Notes under the pieces: generated by a model
Told to the model about the DNA's origin: nothing
What the model saw: the letters and a program-made list of their open reading frames with translations, nothing else
The model's database searches: none
Translations under genes and position numbers: made by a program
Shown: positions 12,895 to 24,978 of the stretch, piece after piece
Layout of the letters: each line of letters opens with the position of its first letter
Position numbering within the stretch: position 1 is the first letter of the stretch
NCBI GenBank assembly: GCA_026008535.1
Contig: BRKX01000014.1
Location: forward strand, 27,069,194-27,133,193
DNA length: 64,000 bases
Reading direction: 5' to 3'
Origin: Perilla frutescens
Taxonomy: Eukaryota > Streptophyta > Magnoliopsida > Lamiales > Lamiaceae

Positions 12895-13217
12895 TGTCCT
12901 TCTACGACAGTGTTTGGACTCCGGCAATGGAGGCCCGATTCATTACCGAAGCTATCAACCAAGCTGATGATGGTGTGTGGAGGAAAGAGCCATGTGCCTG
13001 GCGTAATGAAGCTTTTGTAAATTACGTGTGCCCTCGGATGAACGAGCATTTCAACCTGCATATGTCGGCTAGGTATTATGCTGATAAGTTACAGTCAATT
13101 TTTGACCGCCGGCAGTTCTTCGCTTTCATAATCGGTCACACCGAGGTGCAATGGGATAGTGCAACAAACCGAATCACGATGTCAGCAGAAGCATTTACAT
13201 TTCTTGCAACAGTGCGT
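12895..13217 (+). CDS. Myb/SANT-like domain exon (unit B)
   Basis: I chose the ATG at 12895 because the protein then starts MSFYDSVWTPAMEARF, the usual N-terminal edge of a Myb/SANT-like domain. Upstream codons in this frame are low-complexity. Further hallmarks are CAWRNEAF, YYADKLQSIFDRRQFF and WDSATNRITM. The domain ends near TFLATV at about 13211, where a GTGCGT donor is possible. Short downstream exons are plausible, such as 13300-13324 encoding YAHWLTHT between a CACAG acceptor and a GTGAGA donor, but I cannot complete the gene. It lies 250 bp after unit A in the same orientation and is probably part of the same transposon cargo. It may be a pseudogene fragment, although no stop interrupts the domain. 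Confidence 0.6.
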
Positions 13218-13225
13218 TCATGACC

Positions 13226-13679
13226 TCGTCCCCTATTTTCCTCGTTATTTCTCCGACTACTTTTCAATAAATCCATGGTCATCTTTAATGTGCACAGCTA
13301 TGCCCACTGGCTCACTCATACAAGGTGAGAGAGGAACCACATTATGCTACACTACTGATGTTGTTCCCAGCTTGAGCTTCGACGGAAAGGACGCGAATGA
13401 GGGAGGGGCTTCAAGTCGAAAAATGGGTGTGAAATTATGTTTTATAAAATGGGTCAGATTGTGTGTCGAAAAATGGTGTAAGTGGGGACCGGATATTAGT
13501 GTTTAAATACTCCTGCCTGCAGTCTTGTAAACCTAACAAGGTAAAATCTCTATTTCCTAATCCTTTCTGCTATATGTGACCGCATTTATCCCTATCAAAC
13601 TATTACACAGCCGTTCTAAATTAGAAGCTGCACCGGTCACCAAATGGATAGAAATATATATCTTTTTTCGATTGAAACT
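13226..13679. other. Non-coding stretch after unit B
   Basis: It may contain small 3' exons of unit B. Otherwise nothing is recognised. Confidence 0.35.
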
Positions 13680-15611
13680 CGTTTGTTTATTAAACGAGCC
13701 GAATTCGAGCTTTTTTTCGAGCTCAATAATTTTCTCGAGCCGAACTCGAGCTACTCGCGAGCTTCTCACGAGTAGCTTGAGTTCGACTATAAACGAGCTT
13801 TTATCGAGTAGTTCGTGAGCTTCTAATCAAGCTTTTAATCGAGCTTGTAATCGAACTTAATCGAGCTTGTAATCGAGCTTTGACAAATAAGCTAAAAAAA
13901 ATTTAAATTTTCACCCCCAACAAGATTCAAACATTAGCCAAATGTATTTCAATTTGTTATTATAGTCACTCGACCAAATTATTAACAATTACGTTAATTG
14001 AATCAAATAACGTTTTTATAACAATTCTCCAAAACTTAAATATATGCAAATATTTATATATTATATTTATATAAACATATATAATATCATATTGTCAATT
14101 TATCAGATAAATATATTCAACTAATAATAATAGACTATATGAACTCTACGAAATCTAAGAATTAGTATTATCATAAAAAAAGGGAATCAATTAATGAGAT
14201 TTACAAACATTAAGTTAAGCTTATTTTATTAAACAAAAAATAGGAATATGTAAATAGATTTATATGATAAAAATAATGTAATAAAATATTAATTATCCAA
14301 CTTTAAGATATCCATTTAAAATTTATTTAGTTAAAATATTAATATAAAATAGTATATTTGAATTTTGAAGAAGTCTAACAAAAAACTATCTAATTATGAG
14401 GTAATTAAAATTATAGTTTATAGTTATAATTAAGAATTGAGATTTGATAATGAAATAAACACAAATGAATTTGATTAAACTTATGATATCAAACAAACAT
14501 CATTATATTGATTACAATTATTCATTAACAAATAATTAATAGTGTATGATAATTACTTAGTTCATTTAATGTGACAATATATATTATATCAATTTACTCA
14601 ATTATTGTATAATATACAAATATTATGTATACTTTAGCGTGCCTCATTGAAATATTTAATTTATATACCAATAAAATAAAATAAAATTGAGATATAACAA
14701 TAAAAATAAATTATGATTTATAAATCATATTATAAAAAATTTTGAAAATTTTGTTCGAATTAAGATTATTATAAATATTTAATTATCAGTTGGAACATGT
14801 GTGAATGTGTAGTAAAAAATAATAAACTAACAAGAATAATGAACTATATCATCAATCAACTAATATAATTACAATTTATATAAAAATGAAACTGAATAAT
14901 CGATAAAATAGTAAGAAAATGAGATATGTTTGAATTATAATTTATAAATTGCATAATACAAAACACTTTGAAATTTGAATTTCAATTAAGATGATTGTAA
15001 AATATTTGTATATTGAAGTTTGAAAGAAAAATAATAAGCTATCATGGATAGTGAGATAAATTACTAATTAACTAATGAATACAATTTTTAAATAAAAAGT
15101 GAAAATGAATGATTGATAAAATAAAAATAAAATGAGACATGAGTAAATTATGATTTATAAATTATAATAGAATTTTTTTTTTTGAAATTTTAATTCAAAT
15201 GAAGGTAAATATATATTAAAATTTGAATACACCTATATTAATAATGAAAAATAATGAAATGAGTAATAAGCATAACCACAATTACATAATTAAGTAATTA
15301 GTTTAAAGAAAATAAAATTAAAATAAACATAATTAAAGAAAATCTATAAAAGAAAAGAAAAGGACTCGATCACATATTTTATTATTATCGAGCTTTTTAT
15401 CGAGATTTTTTAATCGAACTTGAACATATCCTTATCGAGCCGAACTCGAGCCGAGCTCGAATCAAACTCGATCACGAATTTTCTAATTCGAGCCAAACTC
15501 GAACTCAAACTCGAAGCTCGAGTCGAACTCGAGCTCGAACCGAGTATAACTTAAATGAGCCGAACTCGAGCTTGAAGGTATTCGGCTCGATTCGGCTCGT
15601 TTACAGCTCTA
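13680..15611. mobile_element. Decayed GAGCTCGA-rich hAT-like non-autonomous element
   Basis: Clusters of CGAGCTCGAG-type motifs bound an AT-rich core: 13695-13880 on the left and 15370-15611 on the right. The right end reads GGCTCGTTTACAGCTCTA, the same terminal sequence as the intact hAT element at 28843-30941 (GGCTCTTTTACAGCCCTA). The left end is not preserved as a clean TIR and I found no convincing target duplication. Its right half also resembles 46900-48066. There is no transposase gene. Confidence 0.65.
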
Positions 15612-16026
15612 GAGCCGAGTTCCTCATGCATTGCTCAAGTATTTATGCATCAATTTTCATCAAATTCACTAATATTACCCACAATGCAATCATGCTATCA
15701 CAAATTTCCTCATTCAATCCAAAAACAGTAAGCACTAAATTACTGGAACCAAACATACATATAGAGAAATATAATTAGATACTTCCAATTGTTACGTCCC
15801 CTGTCATTAATAAAAGGTGTTCAGCCATTCTACCAATAATCTCAACAGCATCCCTACTTAATTCTTTACAAAATAGAGTTCTACGAACAGTTTTTGGGTC
15901 ATTCTACCAAAATGCATCATTAATTTACATCCGCCATCTTACAAAAATAATCAGCGGTTTCATGAACATATAGACATTCCAATATATGCGATTAATTAGT
16001 CAACGGAGACATATCCATAATGAAGA
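15612..16026. other. Non-coding stretch
   Basis: It may include the 3' untranslated part of the GRF-type pseudogene, which reads leftward and stops at 16027. No other feature is seen. Confidence 0.4.
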
Positions 16027-16584
16027 TTAGACCACAACAAAGAACCCAACGACGATAAGTAAGAGAACCACGATTCCGGCAAATATACCTTTCCTTAGGC
16101 GTGACTCCCGACGACATTTCTTCACAAGAGCCTCCAATTCGGCACATCTCCCCTGCAGCAGCATTATCTCCCGGTCCTTCACAACAATCCTTTCGGTTAG
16201 ATCCTTCACTACAGCCAATCTCCCATGGAATTGATCCTCCAACGCCTCCTTTTGCAACTTAAGTCGTTCAACCCAGGTGGTCTGGCAATCAGGCATTGGG
16301 TCATCAACCCATTCAAAGAAAAAGCAACCACGAACCTTAGAAGACAAAATCAAAGCAATTTCACAAAGTCATAATGATGGCGGAAATATATCAATTGTAT
16401 CTAAAAATTTAAGTACAGGGAATACCCTTTCAGGGCATTTCACAAATCGGCGGAAAGGGTTTGCGTCTGTCCTGGACATGAAAATATCGGCAAGGTTGTG
16501 CTTGTCACAAACCTTTCACCGGTTCTTCACCGGCGAATTGCCTGGGAGATGAGAAGTCATGCTATCTCCAGAGGAAGTATCCAT
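16027..16584 (-). pseudogene. GRF-type zinc finger / coiled-coil / membrane-anchored protein, one nonsense mutation
   Basis: Exon 1 is 16584-16426 (ATG at 16584, donor AGG|GTATTC). Exon 2 is 16335-16027 (acceptor TAAG|GTTCG), with both junctions in phase 0. The spliced product has a GRF-like zinc finger (KVCDKH, later VKCPE, then GCFFFEWVDDP across the junction). A charged predicted coiled coil follows, and then a C-terminal hydrophobic helix (FAGIVVLLLIVVGFFVVV) ending the protein, which suggests a tail-anchored membrane protein. A TGA at 16518-16516 interrupts exon 1 just before the zinc finger, an apparent CGA-to-TGA change. GRF-type proteins with this layout are abundant in plant genomes and often lie inside transposons. 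Their function is unknown. Confidence 0.75.
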
Positions 16585-16585
16585 T

Positions 16586-16930
16586 CTCAGCGAAACTCGC
16601 GGACTAGTCTTGCAGACGATGCTAAGGAACCCTAAAAGGATTCGAAGAGGAACTGTATGAAGCTTCTGGAGAAAGCTTTATATTCCCCCCCCCCCCCTTT
16701 TTTTCCACGTGCCAATAAGGGGGGTCAATTGAGGAGGAAGGATAATTATAGAACATTGCTACACGTTTACACTATACACCACACAAGGTTCGAATAACAC
16801 GTTTACTATTTCGCGTGTAGTTCTGCAGATTAGATTTTGAATTCGGAAGAACAGTATTTTAATTATAATATTAGCGCGCAAACGCTAATATTAGTATTAG
16901 TAGTAGTATACGCATTCATAATATCACTAA
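16586..16930. other. Spacer with poly-C run and ACACG motif cluster
   Basis: A run of C followed by T lies at 16686-16705. GCTACACGTTTAC, AACACGTTTAC and CGCGTGTAG lie at 16748-16822. It may be the promoter side of the GRF gene or a degraded transposon end. A CATTCATAA-type AT-rich piece follows. Confidence 0.4.
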
Positions 16931-16957
16931 CTAGCATTTCTGCTGTGCAATGCACGG
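16931..16957 (-). mobile_element. Candidate Helitron 3' end
   Basis: On the minus strand the sequence reads GTGCATTGCAC (hairpin), ten bases, CTAG, then T. A short GC hairpin about 10 nt before CTRR with a T after it is the standard Helitron 3' terminus. The plus-strand candidate at 46698-46724 uses the same GTGCAATGCAC core. The element body would extend to higher coordinates. I could not find a 5' TC end. Confidence 0.4.
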
Positions 16958-17395
16958 TACCAATGTACCTATTTAAGTTTAAATAATATGAACTGAAAAC
17001 AACTTTATAAATTAGGAATTATATCAAATAATAACAAAAACAAGTTCATTGAATTATAATACCATTTATGCAGAAATTGCTAAATTATAAGAATATTTGT
17101 GTGTATTTTTAAAATAGTATCAGACACAAAAAAATGTTTTTTTGGTAATGTGCAAAATTTAATTTGTCACTGTTTTTATTAATTATTAGTTCATTTTATT
17201 TAGGGGGTTCTTGAATGAATTAAATATTTCCTTGTACAAAATTTTCTTTCGTCATTCTTTTACAATACAAATAGCCATTCTTATCAATATGTAAAGCATT
17301 GTTCTATTCCAACATAAACCTTGTCGTAAAGTGACTTTATAGAACTAGCTTTTCATGTACATTATATGTTTAAGAAGTTATAAATTCAATACTAA
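16958..17395. other. AT-rich non-coding stretch
   Basis: No gene is seen. It may be interior sequence of the Helitron-like element that ends at 16931. Confidence 0.4.
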
Positions 17396-20300
17396 CACTA
17401 CAAAAAAAACAGCTTCTTGTGACGACAATGCTAGTGACAAATGTAATTTTGTCACTAAAAATACCTCTACAGTGACAACAATTATTCTCGTCACATAATA
17501 AATATTAGTGATGACTTTGTCAGTGACAATCGTGATTTTGTCACTAAAAATGTCTCTACAGTGATAATATTTATTCTCGTCACAAAATAAGTCATTTGTG
17601 ATGACTATATCAGTGACAATCGTGATTTTGTCACTAAAAATACTTCTACAGTGACAATAATTACTCTCATCACAAAAAAAATAAAATAAGTGATCAATAG
17701 TGTCAATTTAATAAGTTGTAGTATTTGTTGTCACTATATAGTTAGCGGGAAGCTAGTGTCAATTTAATAAGTTGTAGTATTTGTTGTCACTATGTAGTGA
17801 CGATAATTCTTCCTGTCGCAAAAAATAGAATTTATGACAAATTTATTTGTTGTCAATATATATTGTCACTATATATTTTGCACCAATTTATTATGTTAGT
17901 GAGGGAGTGAGTGATAATTTTATTTTTATCACTAAAAACACCTCTACATTAATGATAATTATGTTTTTCACAAAATAAAATGTAATTTATGTGTCATTTA
18001 TCGCGACTAAGGTTTTTATATTTTTTTAATGAGAGACGAAAATAATCGTTGTCACTAATGTAATGCAAAATACTGATGACAAATTTTATCATCATTATTA
18101 TGTAATACTTTATTTTAAATGTCAACATATCATTGTCACTAAATGATTAAATGTTTTTACGGATGAGATAATTTTGTTACAAAATAAATAAAAATATGAT
18201 CTTAAAAATCCTTATCATAAAATTAATATAAGAAATTGATGTAGCAAACATAAAACTATAGATTCATTAATAAAAATAAAAATCATCTTCACTTTCATTT
18301 AGATTATCTTCTTCCTTGTCATCATCGTCGTCATCATCATCATATGGCATGTTTACATTTACTTTGGGCAGGGTTTGAATCATGTCAACTGCTTTTTCTC
18401 TTAAATTCTTTTTCCTTTAGATTTTATTTATTTATTTATTTCGTTCTTTTAAAAAAAAAATCTTTTTTCAATATATCCCTTTTTGTTTTTTTTTCTATTT
18501 TTTTCTTTTGAATCTATTCTTTTATTTCTATCATTTTCCATTTTTTTTCTGGATGAACCTACATTTTTTTAATAATTAATATTGATTCTTTTTCTTTTTC
18601 ATTCTTTTTCATTTTTATTTTTCTTTATGTTCCTTTCCCGTATTTTCTTTTACTTTTACTCTTTCCAATTTTATTATTAATATTTATTAGGTACGTGATC
18701 AATATTTATTTAGATAATTAAAATGAATTTCCTTTTCTTTTTATTTTTTCTAATATTTTGTTTTAATTTAAGATTTCGACATAAAGAATTATAAAATGGA
18801 TATGGTCACAACCATTAGCAAAACACCTCCGGAACTCTTGCAGCATAAAATAACATAGCTAGATAGATTTAGCTCCATCCAAGTAGGCCAACTCAATGTG
18901 TTCATGATATTCATGAAATATTTTCATTTTTAATCATGATATTTGAAATTCACGTTATGTTAGTTGACTTTATTAATTTTTTTCTTTGTTGCAAAAATCT
19001 AAATATTAAAGGCTAATGTTTATTATTTCTTACTTGTAGAAACTTAGTAATCGAAATAGACTTATCTAATAATGGAAATAGCTTTGAAATACTTATGATT
19101 CTAACTTTTTTAAATGATAGCGTGATGTTGAGACTGGAGAGGAGCCTAATCGAACAACTGCATGGATAATGAGTAGATATAATAATGACAAAAAATAATG
19201 GACTGATGAAGCATCAAAAGAAGTTTATGTAAGTACACTCGTCAATTGTGATTGTATCCACATAATTATGAAATGATACATATTAATATAAATTGAATTA
19301 TTCAGGAGGAACTCCTTAGATTACAATCTGAACCAATTGAGGATGGTGAATATCCCATGTCTGAGGATGAAGCTTTTGTGAAAGTTCTTGGGGAAGAAAA
19401 ATCTAGCCGACTACGTGCTTATGGAGATTGCTTGGAACCAGCTTCTAAAAGAGGAGAAAGAATTAATGTTGAACTACAAAAAGAGAATGAAGAGTTAAGA
19501 AAACAAAATGAAGTCATAACCTCCCAATTAGAGTCCATAGCATCTCAAGTCAGCAACCAAGAAATGAATATACAAGCTTAAGTTAAAGCTCTTTTGAAAG
19601 TTCAACTTCCTGCTCTACTTCAAAGCTTCAGTCAAAATAGCCAAAATCTGAATTCTATCAAGTGTGAGTATGTTTATATATATTTAGTATCTATATACAT
19701 GCTTTATAATTATAAGTTAACCCTTTTTTATGAATTATTGCATCACTTATTATATATTAGTCATTTCTATTTTCTATTGATCAAATTACAGGTTTCATAT
19801 CCACAAAGTGAATAAGTTTGAATTCATTAATGGATTTTATAATAGTTTAATTAGTTTGATTTATAACTCTTGTTTAATTGTACATTATTTTTTTTAGTTA
19901 TTTGATTTCAGTTTGTAAATAGTAAGTTACTTTTGAACTCGTTATGTCACGTTTAGTTATTTATACTAATGAATGTTATTTTGCTTTGATATGAATCTTA
20001 TCTTGTTAGTTGAATGCTGATTAATTTTTTATATTTTTTTTCACAATAATATATATTTATATATATTATTATGAATAAAAGTGTAGACAAATTATTATCA
20101 CATCAATGGACTAAACAATAAATCAATTGAGGCTATTCTAATTTTTAAAAAATGATATACGAATATTATAGTGACAAAAGTTGTAGCTTTAGTGATAATA
20201 TAATTCTTGTTATTATATTAGTATTGTGATGATTTATAAATTTTATTTCTGTAACTATAAATTAACAAATAGTGATAGAAATTATAGTGACAAGAAACTA

Positions 20301-20835
20301 TGTCACTAAAATTTAATATTTTAGTGACTAAATTAACAGGTTTTAGTGATGAAATATATTTGTGACTATAGAAATTTATTTTATTGACAACAATCGAATG
20401 TGACTAAACTAAGATTTAGTGACGAGCATTATAAGTGACTATAAAAATACATTTTAGTGATGATAGTAGCATGTGACTAAATTAAATAGTTTTAGTGACT
20501 ATTATTTAATGTCACTATATTATAGATTTTTAGTGACAAATATTTATTGTCACTGAAGTTTTCAATTACAGTGACAAGCATTATATAATCACTATAAACT
20601 TCAATTATAGTGACAAATATTTTTTGTGACTAAAACATCTGTTTTTACTGACAAGAATGTCTGTCACTATAGTTTAAGTTATAGTGACGATTATTTTATG
20701 TTGTCACTATAACTTATAGTGTCGGTTTCTATAGCCACAAACAATAAAGTTGTCACTAGGTAGTTTTAGTGACAATTTTAGTACATATAATGATAAAAAA
20801 ATGTCGTCACAAGAAGCTGTTTTTTTTTTGTAGTG
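17396..20835 (+). mobile_element. CACTA (En/Spm-type) DNA transposon, non-autonomous
   Basis: The left end is CACTACAAAAAAAACAGC and the right end is the complementary GCTG-T(n)-GTAGTG. These give TIRs of about 30 bp that both continue into TTCTTGTGACGAC. The subterminal 400-700 bp on both sides are packed with GTGACAA / TTGTCACTA motifs, the expected transposase-binding type. The flanks (TAA left, AAT right) share only two bases, so the 3-bp target duplication is imperfect. It is 3.44 kb long, with only a degraded accessory-ORF remnant inside and no catalytic transposase. Confidence 0.9.
19120..19581 (+). pseudogene. Remnant of CACTA-associated Ptta/En/Spm (Transposase_24-like) gene
   Basis: One exon around 19120-19228 reads DVETGEEPNRTTAWIMSR and then hits TAATGG in place of a Lys-Trp pair. 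After an intron with an ATTCAG acceptor near 19305, the next exon reads EELLRLQSEPIEDGEYPMSE, then AFVKVLGEE, RLRAYGD and a short coiled coil (LQKENEELRKQNE). The KVLG...R.R.YG motif is typical of the C-terminal part of plant Ptta/En/Spm proteins. Only this C-terminal part survives, inside the CACTA element, so it has no activity of its own. Confidence 0.6.
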
Positions 20836-22738
20836 AATAAGACTACCATCACTATTATATATATCAACTATTGGATGGATAATAGACGCACAAATTTATA
20901 AAATTTGATAACTATTAAATATTTAAAATTCACCCAATGTACATATTAATAATAATATGAGTTATCTTTTCAATTATTAACGTTCACGTTACTATAGTGC
21001 GACGCATGAATACAATATTACTAATTTTTTTTCATAGGAACCAAAATCATGCTAAAAATCACACATTGCAAAATTATTTTTAAAACCTGAGATAAAATAT
21101 ACAATTTATCGTTTGTCCAATTTTTTATACGATTCTATAAATCAATTGCCTCCCAATATAATCCCTAAACATTCCTTAAAAATACGTCCATAACCGGATT
21201 CTGTATGCGCTTGAAGAACATATTGTATAAATTATATACGTAGTTGAACAACTATATTATTCTCGTCGAGAAATAAATAACAAACTTTGATTGAATTGAG
21301 CTCCTAAATCCATAATATACTCCATATCTCAATATCTCGGACGACGCTATAGTGAAGCGATAAATTGATTCATTGTCCCCACTACAGAATAATAAAAGGT
21401 TAATTAATTAATTATGTGCTTTCAAGGTTATTTTTTATGGAACAATATTCCAGTATATATAACGTTACGAACTCAAGGTATGGTACCTTGGTATGACTAT
21501 AAGATTTAATTAGTGAATAAAAGATATATACATATGCATATATTTATATACTTATATTTTGATTGAAATGATGGAATGGCTATTTATTAGGTTAATTATT
21601 GGAAGATTTAATTTTCTTTATGATATTAACGCCAATTATATAAATATTATTATAGAAATGATGCCATTCAATTATTTATAACTTACTCTTAAACTATGGA
21701 ATGCGAATTCGCCTACAATACGCATTGGAACTTCCCTCGTATAATGATGTTGCAGATGTGTGTTAATGCGTAAATATGTAGATTACTATTTGTGGTACTC
21801 ATATTTTGAATACTGTGATAACTTGTATGAAAAAATATTTAGCTCTTCGATTATGAGTATTATGATTTTTACGATCTTTGATACGCTTCAAGTAATATTT
21901 AAAATTACATATAACGTTAAAAACGAGCCGGTACAAAAGAAAGGTAATAGTAGCCGCCAAAATACTTATGCTAATATTAATAATAACGCATAGTTATATA
22001 TTCCTGCAATGCGGGTCAAGTGGGATTATTTTTTAATAAATTTTTGAAGGAAGATTAATTCACACTCGTAACAATCCACAAATTTCAATGCTTTATATCT
22101 AAAAGGAATATCCCACACTTGTACATCGTTGCCTCAGGCGAGATAGATAGAGAGAAATTATGAAAGTTATGGCAATGTGCGTGTGGGGTGAATAACAAAT
22201 GTAGGTCATATACTATATGGATATAAAATTAAGCTATATATATAATTTAATCTATATATTTATATATATGTGTCTCTTATGTACAGTTATTCGGTTGACG
22301 TAATTCGTGCATAAAGTGTTACCTATGGCGAATTCTGTTGTAACTTCATTGTAGGTTGAAGTTTTGTTTTGTTTTACCTTTCCTTTCGCTCTCACAAATG
22401 ATTTCGTGCAAGCGATGAGAAATTACCTATTATTGTTTAAATGATAAAAAATTATTATAGTGTATTTTGGTATGGGTGCAACTGAAATGAACTTGTGTGC
22501 GTGAATATTTGAGTGCACTAATATTCATATAAGTTCAATTTATAGGTACGTCTACGTATTCAGATTTACTATCCGTAATATACAATATATCGAATAATAC
22601 AATGTCATTTATTAGCGAAAGTATCCTTTCTACTAACTACAAGTATGGTTTCTAATAATTACTTTATTTTAAAATTGATATCCTGATACAATGCATAAAG
22701 TTTAGTATAATCAAATAAACTCTAAATTAAGAATTTGA
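20836..22738. other. AT-rich non-coding stretch
   Basis: No gene, terminal repeat or tandem array could be supported. The short ORF at 21760-21993 has AT-driven composition and no family features. Confidence 0.5.
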
Positions 22739-23075
22739 GGAACAACATATACAATATAAACTATAGTATGATCAGAATGATCCTCAGTTGTGAAATCAAT
22801 AAACAACCTATACAGTATAGTATAATAAATTTGATAACCCATTACAAATGCTTGAAACAACTTACATACTGTAGTATACTGAAATGGATGATCGCAGGTA
22901 ATTTTCCGATACAACATATACACTATATAATAATCAATTTGATTATCGATAGGGAAATTCTTAAACAACAAATACACTAGTGTATAATAAAATTGATGCT
23001 CCATTATAATTCGTTAGACAACCTGCACACTGTAGTGCAATGAAATTGATAGTCACTACTGAAATCACCATACAC
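22739..23075. repeat. Degenerate ~56-bp tandem repeat, about six units
   Basis: Successive units begin ACAAC at about 22742, 22802, 22857, 22911, 22966 and 23019. Each carries a small palindrome like CACTATAGTGTA followed by AATCAAATTGAT. The same units, more diverged, occur at 55445-55885. Open frames on both strands here are by-products of the periodicity. Confidence 0.65.
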
Positions 23076-24978
23076 ACAACACAGTAACATTTTGGTCGAT
23101 GTTTTCATTACGTAATGATAGGTTAGCTGTGCTTCTTGCATAAGAATAGGTTAATCGAGCAAGTGATCGTTAGTAACATTCGTCAATATATAATACTACG
23201 AAATTATATAGTAATAGTTGAACGATAGGCCCAGATCTTTCATACCAATAGATTCATTCAAGCATAACGATTCCACATTGATAATTGTTAATCATAATTT
23301 TCAATTATTTAGTTAAAATGATGGCTAACAGATTTAATAATAACGATTAAGAGGTACTTTTAAACGATTACAGTATTCATTGCCTCACAAATTATTGCAA
23401 AAAAATTGAATAATAACAATTGCATACTTAATCGTCGTTATTATTTGTAAAACTAATTTCTATATAACTCCTCTAAGTTGTCAACAGTAACGAAAAAGTC
23501 CAATATCAAAATCGGGTGTCACATAGACACGAAACAAAATGTGATAACAAAAAAAGGAATAATGTGAATATTATTGAGATTCATGTTTATTACCCAGAGA
23601 ATCGGAACAATATGAATGTTAATTAGGCTTAGGTTGGCATCAAAATCTGGCAAATTATAGAACGTCAACATTGTGTGACGTTATGCTTCATATAATTAAA
23701 AAATGGAAAACAATTACGAACGTACTCATGTATGGGTAGCTAATTTGTGTATCAATTAATTTGCGTATTCTTAGGAAACATGAATACATTCAGATAACAT
23801 CCAACCAACTATAAATCTTAATAATATAAAGACACCCTTACATAAAAAATACCAGTAAACCAGTTTTATAGTTTCTTTCAGTATATACAAATACAAATAA
23901 AACAGAGTTGGAAAATTGGTTTTCGGCCCTCGCACATGTTCTATGTAATTTTTCCAACGACAACTAAAATTTTCCTATGGATTAAGATTGTATAAGAAAG
24001 ATGTTCAATAATAATGTGATGGCCATGTAACTTGGTAACGGTTTGGATGCGGGTGACATGTTGTGTCTGTGCGTGTATAATTATAACAAGAATAAAAAAA
24101 TATTAAGATATGAAAATAGTTTCAACATTTTCTCAATCCGTCTTCATTGCTTTTCAATTTATTTACTGAATTAATTGATTACTCTACGTATAATAAATGA
24201 TTAAATCATTTATGTATGAAACATTGTTCTGTAAAGATAATATTTCCGAACTGCTTAATCTATATATTAAATTAACAATATTATTTACTATGCATATATA
24301 TGTAAATAGGTACACCGATTTTTGTTCTCCAAGCATTGTGTTTTCGAAATATTTTCGTGCCAGATTATGCAGTTAAAAGAGTTGCTTTTTCTTTTAAATA
24401 ATATGATTTTGATATTATATTTTAAAAAAATCATGATTCGAACACAAAAAACATTATATAATACTAATACAAAAAATTATATAATTAATACTTCAAACAT
24501 GTGAAATCCTAGTACATGGTTCTTTCGATATTATACAATTTAAAATTTTTGTTATACTAATGCAGAAAAGCAAGTAACATTTGGGTGAGTTGGTCCCTTC
24601 TGTCTCGAATTATGTGACCCCAAATTTACTATATGAATCTCAATAAAGTTATTGTATTGCGTAAAGATGTGAAATAATTATAAAATATGCTTACAAGATT
24701 CTTAGGAAATATACCATTGGGCCTGAGCCTGCGTTATTTGATTAAGCCCATCCATAATTACATAATTGCTCATGCTTATCCATGAACCTCCATCCATGTG
24801 GAAAACTAGTTGACCGCCGCGACTGCTTCCGGGTAGTCAAACAGTCGGGGAATTCCAACCGACGCAACCCCATAACATTTGAAGTGTTATATAAACACAT
24901 CTTCAGAACAGCCAAGAAATAAAATATTTCTCGCCGTTTTCCAGTTAACAAAAACCAGCCCATTCCACAGGTAATTCG
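23076..24978. other. AT-rich non-coding stretch
   Basis: Nothing recognisable was found. The last 250 bp may include the promoter and leader of the Myb/SANT-like gene at 24979. Confidence 0.5.

Noticed and set aside
22711..23004. ORFs on both strands of the ~56-bp tandem repeat
   Set aside because: Repeat periodicity without stop codons in some frames. The protein patterns merely echo the DNA repeat.
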